Shown: piece after piece, positions 39,914 to 48,241 of the stretch | How the letters are laid out: every line of letters starts with the position of its first letter | Position numbering within the stretch: position 1 is the stretch's first letter | Assembly (NCBI GenBank): GCA_045605385.1 | Contig: JAZUPW010000020.1 | Coordinates: 32,964-96,963 of the forward strand | Reading direction: 5' to 3' | DNA length: 64,000 nucleotides | From: SIG607 sp045605385 | Lineage (GTDB): Bacteria; Bacillota; Clostridia; Oscillospirales; Acutalibacteraceae | Notes under the pieces: generated by a model | Seen by the model: the letters and a program-made list of their open reading frames with translations, nothing else | The model's database searches: none | What the model was told of the DNA's origin: nothing | Program-made: the position numbers and the translations under genes

Positions 39914-39942
39914 ATTATATACGAACAAAACACAAAAAAACT
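39914..39942 (-). promoter_or_regulatory. Possible promoter of unit 1
   Basis: TATAAT (39919-39914) is good. The -35 is poor (AGTTTT), but the sequence around it resembles the unit 2 promoter region. Confidence 0.45.
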
Positions 39943-40039
39943 TTAAATTTATGCTATTTTTCTTGAAACTAATGCTATATTACGGTGTTTGCCAACCCAA
40001 AACTACAAAAACTTGCCTTCTTTTTCCAAAAAGTTAAGC

Positions 40040-40075
40040 ACAAAAACAAAGAAACCGCAGAAAATTTCTGCGGTT
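40040..40075 (-). terminator. Terminator of the cysE-cysS-methyltransferase operon
   Basis: The hairpin AACCGCAGAAA...TTTCTGCGGTT starts at the stop codon of the last gene and is followed by TTCTTTGTTTTTG on the minus strand. Confidence 0.8.
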
Positions 40076-40805
40076 ATAAATAGTTTTCTTTGTAAGCGCC
40101 GTATATATCAAGCATTTCTTCGCTGAACCCGTTATCAGCCTCAACGTAAAGGGTAGGCGCAACTCTTAACCCTTTTTTAGCCCCTTTTTTGCCCTCAACA
40201 AGAAACAGCCAAGGTTCTTTGCCCTGTTTTTGCGCAACAAAACGAAGTTTTTTAGGTTCAACACCGTTTTCACTCATTAAGCACAAAAGTTCTGCAAGTC
40301 TTTCTGGGCGCAAACACATACAAAGTCTGCCCGAAGTATTTAAAAGTTTTGAAGCAACACCAACAATATCGGCAAGACTACATGCCACTTCGTGACGTGC
40401 AACAGCATCGGTGGTGTCGGGATTTTTAATACCCGCGCCCTCTGCCTTATAAGGAGGATTACAGGTTATAAGCGTAGCGTTGCCAAAAGGCACCTTGCCT
40501 TTTAAGTCTTTTAAATCGCTTAAAATGGGAATAAAGTTTTTCTGTAGATTTAATTCCGCCACCGTTTTTTTGCAAAGGTCTATAGCCTCAGCGCTTATGT
40601 CAACACCGTAAACAACTTTTGTTTTGTTATCCCTTAGCATTAAAAAGCCAATTATTCCGCAACCTGTGCCTAAATCTATGGCAATATCATTTGCTTTTGG
40701 CTGCGCAAAATGCTCAAGCAAAACGGCATCGGTACCAAAACTGTGATGCGCTGACACGTTTATTAAAAAATCCTTGCCGTCAAGCGGTTCTCGTTTTATT
40801 TCCAT
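40074..40805 (-). CDS. tRNA1(Val) (adenine-37-N6)-methyltransferase-like protein
   Basis: A class I SAM-dependent methyltransferase of about 243 residues in the TrmN6/YfiC group. The SAM-binding motif DLGTGCGIIGFL lies near residues 45-56, and the catalytic NPPY of N6-adenine and glutamine methyltransferases follows in LITCNPPYK. The family modifies A37 of tRNA-Val, but many Firmicutes members are untested. The start chosen is the ATG whose A is the last base of the cysS stop codon (TAATG), giving translational coupling; an upstream in-frame GTG at 40820 would overlap cysS further and has no ribosome site. Its place behind cysS says little about its substrate. Confidence 0.8.
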   Translation of the reverse strand: MEIKREPLDGKDFLINVSAHHSFGTDAVLLEHFAQPKANDIAIDLGTGCGIIGFLMLRDNKTKVVYGVDISAEAIDLCKKTVAELNLQKNFIPILSDLKDLKGKVPFGNATLITCNPPYKAEGAGIKNPDTTDAVARHEVACSLADIVGVASKLLNTSGRLCMCLRPERLAELLCLMSENGVEPKKLRFVAQKQGKEPWLFLVEGKKGAKKGLRVAPTLYVEADNGFSEEMLDIYGAYKENYL

Positions 40806-42184
40806 TACGCTTTGTGCCACTTAACGCCCTGAGGAGTATCCTCAAGCACAATTCCCATTTCTTTAAGTTCATCGCGAATAGCATCGGCAAGCGCAAAATT
40901 CTTTTCTTTTCTTGCCGCTGTACGCTTTTCAATAAGTTCTTCAACCTTACTGTCAAGGGTTTCTTCTTTGCGGTTGTAAAGAATACCTAATACACCTGTG
41001 AGTTCATCAAAGACCTTTGCCATTTCTTCTAAAGATGCCTTTTTAGCACCGCCGTCAATAGCCAGATTAATATCCTTTGCAAGAGAAAATACACTTGCAA
41101 GAGCATCGGCAGTATTAAGGTCATCTTCCATAGCAGCAATAAACTCTTCGCGGTGTTTTACTGTAAATTCAGGCGCTTCGCCGCCGTCAATAGCATGATT
41201 AAGAGTAAAATCAATTCTGTCTCTGCAGGTGTAAAGGCGTTCAAGTGCGCTTACGCCCTGTTCAATAATATCAACGGAATAGTTAATGGGACTTCTGTAC
41301 TGCGAAGAAATCATAAGGTATCTTATAGGCTCGTAGCCGAATTTTTCTGCAACGTCGCGCACAGTAAAGAAGTTACCTAAAGATTTACTCATTTTGCGGT
41401 TATCAACGTTAATAAAACCGTTGTGCATCCAATAATGCGCAAATTCACAACCGTTAGCCGCTTCGCTTTGCGCAATTTCATTTTCGTGGTGTGGGAATAT
41501 AAGGTCCTGACCGCCGCAGTGAATATCAATGGTTTTGCCTAAATGTTTGCAAGACATAGCCGAACATTCAATATGCCAACCGGGTCTGCCGTCGCCCCAC
41601 GGAGAAGCCCAGAACGGTTCGCCCGGCTTTGCGCCTTTCCAAAGGCAGAAATCCATCGGGTCTTCCTTAATTTCGCCAACGGCAATTCTTGCGCCCGATT
41701 CTAAATCTTCAAGAGGCTGATGTGAAAGTTTGCCGTATTCTTTAAACTTTTTAGCGCGGTAATAAACGTCACCGCCCGATTCATAGGCAAAACCTTTATC
41801 AATAAGAGTAGCAATAATACCCTGTATTTCGGCAATATTTTCGGTAGCCTTAGGATGAACGGTAGCCTCTCTTATATTAAGACCTTTTGCATCTACCCAG
41901 AACTCTTTAATAAAGCGGTCGGCAACTTCGGGAACAGTAATATTTTCTTCGTTAGCCTTCTTTATAAGTTTATCGTCAATATCGGTAAAGTTCTGTACAA
42001 AATTAACCTCCATACCGCGCCATTCAAGGTAACGGCGTAAAACGTCGAAGACACAAAGAGGTCTTGCGTTACCAATGTGAATATAGTTGTAAACGGTAGG
42101 TCCGCAGGCGTAAATTTTTGCCTTGCCTTCTTCAATAGGTACAAATTCTTCCTTTTGTCTTGTAAGAGTATTAAATATTTTCAT
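40805..42184 (-). CDS. cysS: Cysteinyl-tRNA synthetase
   Basis: A 459-residue class I aminoacyl-tRNA synthetase that charges tRNA-Cys. The zinc-site cysteine and HIGH motif are near the N-terminus (ACGPTVYNYIHIGNARP). Further zinc ligands appear in HIECSAMSCKHLG and FPHHENE, and the KMSKS loop is intact (DNRKMSKSLGN). Length is normal for the family. It is the second gene of a T-box-controlled operon, starting at the stop codon of cysE. This links cysteine synthesis and cysteine charging to the level of uncharged tRNA-Cys. Confidence 0.96.
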   Translation of the reverse strand: MKIFNTLTRQKEEFVPIEEGKAKIYACGPTVYNYIHIGNARPLCVFDVLRRYLEWRGMEVNFVQNFTDIDDKLIKKANEENITVPEVADRFIKEFWVDAKGLNIREATVHPKATENIAEIQGIIATLIDKGFAYESGGDVYYRAKKFKEYGKLSHQPLEDLESGARIAVGEIKEDPMDFCLWKGAKPGEPFWASPWGDGRPGWHIECSAMSCKHLGKTIDIHCGGQDLIFPHHENEIAQSEAANGCEFAHYWMHNGFINVDNRKMSKSLGNFFTVRDVAEKFGYEPIRYLMISSQYRSPINYSVDIIEQGVSALERLYTCRDRIDFTLNHAIDGGEAPEFTVKHREEFIAAMEDDLNTADALASVFSLAKDINLAIDGGAKKASLEEMAKVFDELTGVLGILYNRKEETLDSKVEELIEKRTAARKEKNFALADAIRDELKEMGIVLEDTPQGVKWHKA

Positions 42185-42810
42185 TATTCTTTATCCTTTC
42201 CTTCAAGTTCTTTTATTCTTTCTTCAAGTCGGCTTATTTCCTGAGCAATCGGGTCGGGTATATTAACCTGATCAAGCGGAACAACCTTTTCTCCTGCCCG
42301 CTTAACTATTTTTGCAGGAACTCCAACAACAGTACAATCGGGCGGAACTTCTTTTAATACCACCGCGCCTGCGGCAATTCGCGAATTATCGCCCACCTTA
42401 AAAGGACCTAACACTTTTGCGCCCGCGCTTATCATTACGTTATTACCAATGGTAGGATGTCTTTTTCCGGTATCCTTACCCGTACCGCCTAAGGTAACGC
42501 CCTGATAAATAAGTACGTCATCTCCTATTTCAGCCGTTTCACCAATAACAATTCCTGTTCCGTGGTCTATAACAAGGCGTCTGCCAATTGTCGCACCCGG
42601 ATGAATTTCAATACCCGTTTTTCTTGCGCAACGCTGAGATATCCAACGCGCAATAAAGAACTGCCCTTTTTTGTAAAAATAATGAGCCATTCTGTGCATT
42701 CTTATAGCGCGTACACCGGGGTACAAAAAGAAAATTTCCAAACTGCTTTTTGCAGCAGGGTCACGGTCTTTAACAGCGGCAATATCTTCTCTTATTCGTT
42801 TAAACAACAC
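42184..42810 (-). CDS. cysE: Serine O-acetyltransferase
   Basis: CysE makes O-acetylserine from serine and acetyl-CoA, the first step of cysteine synthesis. The left-handed beta-helix hexapeptide repeats are plain (IHPGATIGRRLVIDHGTG, then VTLGGTGKDTGKRHPTIG), with the catalytic His in the DHGTG motif. The C-terminal RLEERIKELEGKDKE segment is probably helical. The start is uncertain. AGGAG sits 5 bases before a GTG at 42810 and 8 bases before a TTG at 42807; the TTG would give the more usual first residues MFKRIRED. A GTG at 42825 lies upstream of that ribosome site and is rejected. Confidence 0.93.
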   Translation of the reverse strand: MLFKRIREDIAAVKDRDPAAKSSLEIFFLYPGVRAIRMHRMAHYFYKKGQFFIARWISQRCARKTGIEIHPGATIGRRLVIDHGTGIVIGETAEIGDDVLIYQGVTLGGTGKDTGKRHPTIGNNVMISAGAKVLGPFKVGDNSRIAAGAVVLKEVPPDCTVVGVPAKIVKRAGEKVVPLDQVNIPDPIAQEISRLEERIKELEGKDKE

Positions 42811-42835
42811 ATAATCTCCTATCACAAAAAAATAA

Positions 42836-43069
42836 ACGCCTTCAGTACCATTTAGTACCGAAGGCGTAATTTACGCGGTTCCACTTCGTTTTATAACTTA
42901 ATTTGTCTTAACGCGACACTCACGCCTACAGATACTACCGTTTCCCCATAGGTGCCGTCAGAGGCAATTCATTACGGTTTCTTTCCTGCAAACCCTTTCA
43001 GTCGGCGAGGTTTGCTCCCTTTCGGCGAACACAGCAACTACTTAATTCTGACCATTGCATCAATATTCT
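42836..43069 (-). promoter_or_regulatory. T-box leader, probably cysteine-specific
   Basis: The conserved T-box sequence AAGTGGAACCGCG reads on the minus strand at 42886-42874. It precedes a terminator hairpin (42836-42867, arms ACGCCTTCGGTAC and GTACTGAAGGCGT) and a T-run, just before cysE. Upstream are a CTGAAAGGG segment and GAATTGCC, where TGC (42966-42964) is in the expected specifier position and codes for cysteine. Such leaders are opened by uncharged tRNA. The specifier was assigned by eye from the GAAxxxx context. Confidence 0.9.
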
Positions 43070-43076
43070 TTTCTAT

Positions 43077-43105
43077 ATTATATTCACATATATATGTTTT
43101 GTCAA
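43077..43105 (-). promoter_or_regulatory. Sigma-A promoter of the cysE operon
   Basis: Consensus TTGACA (43105-43100), 17-base spacer, TATAAT (43082-43077). It lies just upstream of the T-box leader and directly after the CarD-like gene. Confidence 0.85.
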
Positions 43106-43109
43106 GTTT

Positions 43110-43607
43110 TTAAAAAAATACCTTTTCGGTTTTTTCAACAGCCTCTTCAAAACTTATTTCAAACACGGCAGAAACACAAGAGCAAAACATACGTTCTGCC
43201 ACTTTTAAGGCGCTGTTATCGGCGGTTTTTAAATGGCGTGAAGAACTTGTTAGTTCTGCTTTTTTCTTCACAAGGCAACCAATAACACCAAAAAGTTTTA
43301 CTGTGTCACCCAATTCAATAACAGATAAAAATTCTTCATTTCTTTTAACGTCGTTTTCCTGCCAGTCAAAGCAGAATTTTTCGGCATTGTCAAACAATTC
43401 CTGCAACTGTGAAGAACTAGGAACACTTCTTATTTTCTCTTTAAGTTTAGCGTTATCTACAGGCACCAAAATACGGTTAGACGGTTTATCAAAAGGATAA
43501 AGACAGTAATATTCCCTTTGCTTACCTCCAATATTTTGCGTTACACTTTTGCCTGCCTTACACACTCCGCTTGTTGAATAAGTTACTAAATCACCTTGGT
43601 TAAACAT
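43110..43607 (-). CDS. CarD-like/TRCF-interaction-domain transcriptional regulator
   Basis: A 165-residue protein of the CarD_TRCF family. It starts with the characteristic FNQGDLVTYSTSGVCKAG, a Tudor-like domain that in CarD and Mfd binds the RNA polymerase beta subunit. Then comes YYCLYPFDKPSNRILVPVDN, and the remainder is predicted helical, as in CdnL. In other bacteria the family stabilises open promoter complexes, notably at rRNA promoters; here that role is inference. It has a GAGG ribosome site and a TATAAT-like -10 about 30 bases upstream, with no clear -35. It appears to be a single-gene unit and ends right before the cysE promoter. Confidence 0.85.
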   Translation of the reverse strand: MFNQGDLVTYSTSGVCKAGKSVTQNIGGKQREYYCLYPFDKPSNRILVPVDNAKLKEKIRSVPSSSQLQELFDNAEKFCFDWQENDVKRNEEFLSVIELGDTVKLFGVIGCLVKKKAELTSSSRHLKTADNSALKVAERMFCSCVSAVFEISFEEAVEKTEKVFF

Positions 43608-43670
43608 ATAATCATGCCTCTTTCGATTACTGATTATATTTTAACATTTTAAAAATTTTTATGTAAGTAT

Positions 43671-43711
43671 TTTTTTAAAAATTCCCAACCAAATTTTTGT
43701 TTGGTTGGGAA
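43671..43711 (-). terminator. Terminator of the recA-recX-rimO-pgsA run
   Basis: The hairpin ATTCCCAACCAAA...TTTGGTTGGGAAT is followed by a T-rich tract on the minus strand, 12 bases after the pgsA stop codon. Confidence 0.85.
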
Positions 43712-43722
43712 TAAGTTTTTAT

Positions 43723-44304
43723 TTATTTCGCTGTATTTACAAACTCTTTGTTATCGTAAACGTAAATAATGCCCGAAATAACACAAAGTATTGCGCTTAA
43801 CCATAAAAGTACGTCAACTATAATATCAAGTGTGTAATTAAGCGCCGACATTTCGGCAAAAAGCACCTTAACCTGACAAACTGCCAATGCAACAATAATT
43901 GCCACCATTTGGCTAACCGTTTTAAGTTTACCCCAAATATTTGCGGCAACAACCTTTTTAACTGGGCTTGATGCGGCAACTAATCGTAAAGAAGCAATTA
44001 AGAATTCTCTGAAAAGTACAATAAATACAATCCAGGTAATGCCTGTGCCAACACCTTTTGCTATAAATCCTAAAAACGCCGAAGTAGTAAGCATTTTATC
44101 GGCAATAGGGTCCAAAAACTTACCAAAATCGGTAACAAGATTATATTTTCTTGCAATTTTACCGTCTAACCAGTCGGTAAGTGAAGCAATAATAAAAATA
44201 ATAAGCGCAACTAAATAGTTATACTTAAACTCCCACATCATAAAAAACATAAAAACGGGTGTTGCTATCATTCTAGCAACGGTTAATTTATTCGGCAGAT
44301 TCAT
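43723..44304 (-). CDS. pgsA: CDP-diacylglycerol-glycerol-3-phosphate 3-phosphatidyltransferase
   Basis: This membrane enzyme makes phosphatidylglycerophosphate, the precursor of phosphatidylglycerol. The CDP-alcohol phosphotransferase signature is complete, with the expected Asp and Gly spacing in DGKIARKYNLVTDFGKFLD followed by PIAD. Several hydrophobic helices surround it. Length (193 residues) is normal. The ATG at 44304 lies inside the end of rimO and has GGGGGA upstream; a TTG three bases earlier is also in frame. PG synthase next to recA and rimO is a common Firmicutes arrangement. Confidence 0.93.
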   Translation of the reverse strand: MNLPNKLTVARMIATPVFMFFMMWEFKYNYLVALIIFIIASLTDWLDGKIARKYNLVTDFGKFLDPIADKMLTTSAFLGFIAKGVGTGITWIVFIVLFREFLIASLRLVAASSPVKKVVAANIWGKLKTVSQMVAIIVALAVCQVKVLFAEMSALNYTLDIIVDVLLWLSAILCVISGIIYVYDNKEFVNTAK

Positions 44305-45628
44305 CAATCATTTCCCCCAACAAATCATATTCAATACAGTCATTAACAATAACGTTCACAAACTCGCCGAAATTAAGTTGCCTTGTTGCAAAAAAGAAAA
44401 TCTTTCCGTCAACTTCAGGGGCATCGGCGGCGGTGCGTCCAAAATAACATTTTATATAACTGTCATAACCTTCAACCAGAACTTCAAAGGTTTTGCCTAT
44501 TTTTTCTTCGTTCTTTTTAGCCGAAATTTCCATTTGGTCGCCCATAATAAGTTCTGCGCGATCCTGCTTTGTTTGTTCATCTATCTGATTATCAAAGCCT
44601 GCGGCAGGGGTATCTTCTTCGGGCGAATAAGCAAAACAGCCAAGTCTTTCAAAACGTGTTTCTTTAATAAACTCGTGAAGTTCGGCAAACTGTTCCTCTG
44701 TTTCACCCGGAAATCCCGTAATAAAGGTAGTTCTAATAGTAACGTCTTCAATTTCATTGCGCAGTTTTTCAATAAGCGCCTTAATTGAATGCTTATTTCC
44801 TTTGCGGTTCATACGCCTTAATATATCGCCGTTAATATGCTGAAGCGGTATATCAAAATACTTAACCAACTTTTCGTTTTCCTTAACCGTTTTAATTATT
44901 TTATCGGTAAGATGTTCAGGGTAAGTATAAAGGGTGCGTATCCAATGAATACCTTCAATTTCACAAAGTTTTAAAAGCAACTCATCAAGTTTTGCCTCGC
45001 CGTAAATATCGGTTCCGTAAGCAGTTGTATCCTGTGCCACAACAACAAGTTCTTTAACGCCGTTCTCGGCAAGAGTTTTTGCTTCTTCAACAATATCCTC
45101 AATTTTACGGCTTCGCATTTTACCGCGAATTTCAGGAATAGCGCAGTAAGTACAGCAATTATTACAGCCGTCGGATATTTTTATATATGCCGAAAAAGGA
45201 TATCCGCCTAAAATTCGTTTGGCATTTAAATCAAGATCTTCCTTTGCGCCGTAGAAATTAGCCTTATTTCCCTCAATTGCAGCTTTAACAATATCGGCAA
45301 TATCTTTATTGCAGCCAATACCAACAACGGCATCAACTTCAGGAATTTCCTTTGTAATATCATCACGGTAGCGTTCGGCAAGACAACCCGTAACAACAAG
45401 CGCCCTGCAAGAGCCTTCTGTTTTTAGTTTTGCGGCATCTAAAATATTTTCAATCGCTTCGTTTTTAGCATCTTCAATAAAACCGCAGGTATTAATTATA
45501 ATAGCATCGGCATCGGCTTCTTCTGCGCCTATAATAAATCCGTTAACGCTAAGCGAATAAAGCATAGCCTCTGCATCAACCTGATTTTTAGGACATCCAA
45601 GCGATACCATTGCAACCTTGTAACTCAT
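44288..45628 (-). CDS. rimO: Ribosomal protein S12 methylthiotransferase RimO
   Basis: A radical-SAM enzyme that adds a methylthio group to the conserved aspartate of ribosomal protein S12. The N-terminal UPF0004 domain begins VSLGCPKNQVDAE, and the radical-SAM cluster motif CNNCCTYC follows within SDGCNNCCTYCAIPEIRG. A C-terminal TRAM domain is present (EVLVEGYDSYIKCYFGRT). SLGCPKN with this spacing favours RimO over MiaB. Length is 446 residues. The start codon overlaps the recX stop (ATGA), and the end overlaps pgsA. Confidence 0.94.
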   Translation of the reverse strand: MSYKVAMVSLGCPKNQVDAEAMLYSLSVNGFIIGAEEADADAIIINTCGFIEDAKNEAIENILDAAKLKTEGSCRALVVTGCLAERYRDDITKEIPEVDAVVGIGCNKDIADIVKAAIEGNKANFYGAKEDLDLNAKRILGGYPFSAYIKISDGCNNCCTYCAIPEIRGKMRSRKIEDIVEEAKTLAENGVKELVVVAQDTTAYGTDIYGEAKLDELLLKLCEIEGIHWIRTLYTYPEHLTDKIIKTVKENEKLVKYFDIPLQHINGDILRRMNRKGNKHSIKALIEKLRNEIEDVTIRTTFITGFPGETEEQFAELHEFIKETRFERLGCFAYSPEEDTPAAGFDNQIDEQTKQDRAELIMGDQMEISAKKNEEKIGKTFEVLVEGYDSYIKCYFGRTAADAPEVDGKIFFFATRQLNFGEFVNVIVNDCIEYDLLGEMIDESAE

Positions 45629-46239
45629 TCTGTTTCTCCAAATTCAATAAGCCTTAGTGCAGAACGTATATCTGAAAACTTAAAACCTTTTCTGGCAAGT
45701 GAAGCAATAACTTTTTCGGCATCGGCTTCATCTTCAAGTTTGTTCAGATATTTTTTGCAAAGCAAATTTACAATTCTTTGCACTTCGTCCTGTTCGTTTT
45801 CTTCTAAAACCTCTTTAATTATATCATAAGGAATGCCTTTTAATTTGGCTTTTTCCTTTATTTCGCGCTCCGATAAATTCTGTTCTCTTGAATATTCAAC
45901 AAAGCGCTTACAGTAACGCGTATCATCAAGAAGTTTAAGTTCTGAAAGACGCGCAACCGTTTTGCTTACGTAAGGTTCGCAAAAACCTGCCGTAAACAGT
46001 TTTTTCTTTAAGGCAGATACCGAATAATCAGCACCCGAAAGATAGTACATGGCGCGGTTTTTGCACCTTAACTCATCTGACGTATCCTCTAAAAAGTCGG
46101 CTTTTTCTTCGCTTATCTCGTCGCCTTCTTTTAAAGCGGCTTCTTCAAACAACCTTTTATCAAGCAAAATATATGTGCCGTCATCAAAACGCACTTCTCT
46201 TATATGTCCGCGCCGTTTAAGAATTTCGGTTATTTTCAT
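45625..46239 (-). CDS. recX: RecA regulator RecX
   Basis: A 204-residue, charged, mostly helical protein with the three tandem three-helix repeats typical of RecX (AMYYLSGADYSVSALKKKL, LLDDTRYCKRFVEYSREQN, RKGFKFSDIRSAL). RecX binds RecA filaments and limits or modulates their activity. The start codon overlaps the recA stop (TAATG), so translation is coupled to recA, the expected neighbour. Confidence 0.9.
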   Translation of the reverse strand: MKITEILKRRGHIREVRFDDGTYILLDKRLFEEAALKEGDEISEEKADFLEDTSDELRCKNRAMYYLSGADYSVSALKKKLFTAGFCEPYVSKTVARLSELKLLDDTRYCKRFVEYSREQNLSEREIKEKAKLKGIPYDIIKEVLEENEQDEVQRIVNLLCKKYLNKLEDEADAEKVIASLARKGFKFSDIRSALRLIEFGETE

Positions 46240-47348
46240 TATTCATCAACGGCAATATCAATATTAACCTTTTTACGCGCTCTTTTAACAGTTTCTTCAC
46301 CCTGCTGTTCAGCGGCAGGTGCAGTTGCAACCTCTGCCTCTTTTTCGCCATCGGCACGGTTTTGTTTTTCAACCGCTTCGGTTATTTTTGCTTCTAATTC
46401 GTCTGCCAATGCAGGGTTATCGCAAAGTAACTGTCTTACGTTGTCTCTGCCCTGTCCTATTCTTGTTTCACCGTAATAGAACCAAGCGCCTGAACGTGTA
46501 AGAACGCCCGTTTTAACACCTATATCAACAATTTCGCCCTGTTTAGAAATACCTTTTCCGTAAAGGATGTCGAATTCGGCTTCCTTAAACGGAGGCGCAA
46601 TTTTATTTTTAACAATCTTAGCGCGTGTGCGGTTACCAATAATCTCACCGCCAACCTTAATTGCTTCAGTTCTTCTTACGTCAATACGAACCGATGCATA
46701 GAATTTAAGCGCTCTGCCGCCTGTGGTGGTTTCACTGCTTCCGTAAATAACACCTATTTTATCGCGTAACTGGTTTATAAATATTGCGGTACAGTTTGAT
46801 TTAGCAAGAGCACCCGTTAATTTACGAAGCGACTGCGACATAAGTCTTGCGTGTAAACCAACGTGGTTATCACCCATATCGCCTTCAATTTCTGCCTTAG
46901 GAACAAGAGCGGCAACCGAGTCAATAACAATAACGTCCACAGCGCCCGAACGCACAAGCGCTTCGGTAATTTCAAGTGCCTGTTCGCCTGTATCGGGCTG
47001 AGAAACAAGCAAGGAATCAATATCAACACCTAAAGCACTGGCATATTTCGGATCAAGAGCGTGTTCAACGTCAATAAATGCCGCTGTACCGCCCGACTTC
47101 TGAGAAGAAGCCGCAATATGCAAAGCAAGTGTTGTTTTACCCGAAGATTCAGGGCCGTAAATTTCTACAATTCTTCCCTTTGGAACGCCGCCTATACCAA
47201 GCGCCAAGTCAAGGCCTACCGAACCCGTAGAAACGTGGTCTACCTTCATATCAATATTTTCGCCAAGTCGCATAATTGCGCCTTTACCGAACTGCTTTTC
47301 AATATTCGCCATTGCGGTTTCAAGCGCTTTTAATCTATCGTCTGCCAT
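46239..47348 (-). CDS. recA: Recombinase A
   Basis: RecA forms filaments on single-stranded DNA for homologous recombination and repair and triggers SOS autocleavage. The Walker A motif GPESSGKTT, the MAW-like catalytic region and the DNA-binding loop (RDKIGVIYGSSETTTGGRAL) are intact. The acidic/basic C-terminal tail differs from the core and ends in RKKVNIDIAVDE. Chosen start: ATG at 47348 (MADDRLKAL), nine bases after AAAGGAG; an ATG at 47390 would add 14 residues unlike the family. No SOS box was recognised upstream. 369 residues is normal. Confidence 0.97.
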   Translation of the reverse strand: MADDRLKALETAMANIEKQFGKGAIMRLGENIDMKVDHVSTGSVGLDLALGIGGVPKGRIVEIYGPESSGKTTLALHIAASSQKSGGTAAFIDVEHALDPKYASALGVDIDSLLVSQPDTGEQALEITEALVRSGAVDVIVIDSVAALVPKAEIEGDMGDNHVGLHARLMSQSLRKLTGALAKSNCTAIFINQLRDKIGVIYGSSETTTGGRALKFYASVRIDVRRTEAIKVGGEIIGNRTRAKIVKNKIAPPFKEAEFDILYGKGISKQGEIVDIGVKTGVLTRSGAWFYYGETRIGQGRDNVRQLLCDNPALADELEAKITEAVEKQNRADGEKEAEVATAPAAEQQGEETVKRARKKVNIDIAVDE

Positions 47349-47404
47349 TTTGTTTTCTCCTTTATATAAAAATTCGGGTTTAATCCTCATTCTTATTTTA
47401 TACT

Positions 47405-48241
47405 TTACACTGTCCCAAAAACAACCCTTTGTATATCAGAAAAGTCTTTTTCGGTACCAATGTTTTTAAATCCTGCCTGTTTAAACAGTTCACTTACCAC
47501 CGCTGCCTGAGTAAAGCCAACTTCAACGGCAAGCATACCGCCCTCTTTCAGGTACTCTTTATATCGGCTTAGTATAACGCGGTAATAGTCAAGTCCGTCT
47601 TCGCCGCCGTAAAGTGCAGTTTCGGGTTCGTGTTCTGCCTCGCGGTTAATAAGTGACATTTCACTTGCGCTTATATATGGCGGATTACTTAAAATAATAT
47701 CGAATTTTTTGTTTGGTTCATAACAGAAAATATCGTCGCACACAAGTTCTGTGTTTTCACTTGCATTTCGTTGCGCGTTTTTCTGCATATAGTTAAAAGG
47801 AATATCGTATTTTTCAACAAGCGTTACCTTTGCCTGTTTCATTTTGTTGGCAATTGTTATACCAATACAACCGCTTCCCGCGCAAAGGTCAAGAACGTCG
47901 GCATCTTTCTTCTCTTTTAAAAAGTCAAGCGCTTTTGCAACAAGAGTTTCGGTGTCGCTGCGCGGAACAAGGCATCCCTCGCCCACAAAAAAGCGAAGCC
48001 CGTAAAAATCCCATTCACCTATAATATACTGAAGCGGATAACCTGTGCAACGCTGTTTGGTGGTAACCACCCAAAGCGAACGCTTCACGTCATCAAGTTG
48101 TTCGTTATAGCGTTCTAATATCTGTGCGCTTGTGTATTTTGTAATATAGTATAATATCTGCTTTGCTTCAAACACGGCATTTTCAATGCCCGCATCTTTA
48201 AGCATTTGCTTGGTTTGGTTGTAACATTCAAATATTGTCAT
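47405..48241 (-). CDS. prmC: Release factor glutamine methyltransferase
   Basis: PrmC (HemK) methylates the GGQ glutamine of release factors RF1 and RF2, which speeds peptide release. A helical N-terminal domain binds the release factor. The SAM site VLDLCAGSGCIGITIA and the catalytic NPPY (ILSNPPYISASEM) are intact. Length (278 residues) is normal. It overlaps the DUF1385 gene by 14 bases, as often seen in Clostridia where prmC follows that gene. A short gap with no terminator separates it from recA, so read-through is possible. Confidence 0.93.
   Translation of the reverse strand: MTIFECYNQTKQMLKDAGIENAVFEAKQILYYITKYTSAQILERYNEQLDDVKRSLWVVTTKQRCTGYPLQYIIGEWDFYGLRFFVGEGCLVPRSDTETLVAKALDFLKEKKDADVLDLCAGSGCIGITIANKMKQAKVTLVEKYDIPFNYMQKNAQRNASENTELVCDDIFCYEPNKKFDIILSNPPYISASEMSLINREAEHEPETALYGGEDGLDYYRVILSRYKEYLKEGGMLAVEVGFTQAAVVSELFKQAGFKNIGTEKDFSDIQRVVFGTV

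Noticed and set aside
46239..47390. Longer RecA start at 47390
   Set aside because: It adds 14 residues unlike RecA and lies upstream of a good ribosome site for the ATG at 47348.
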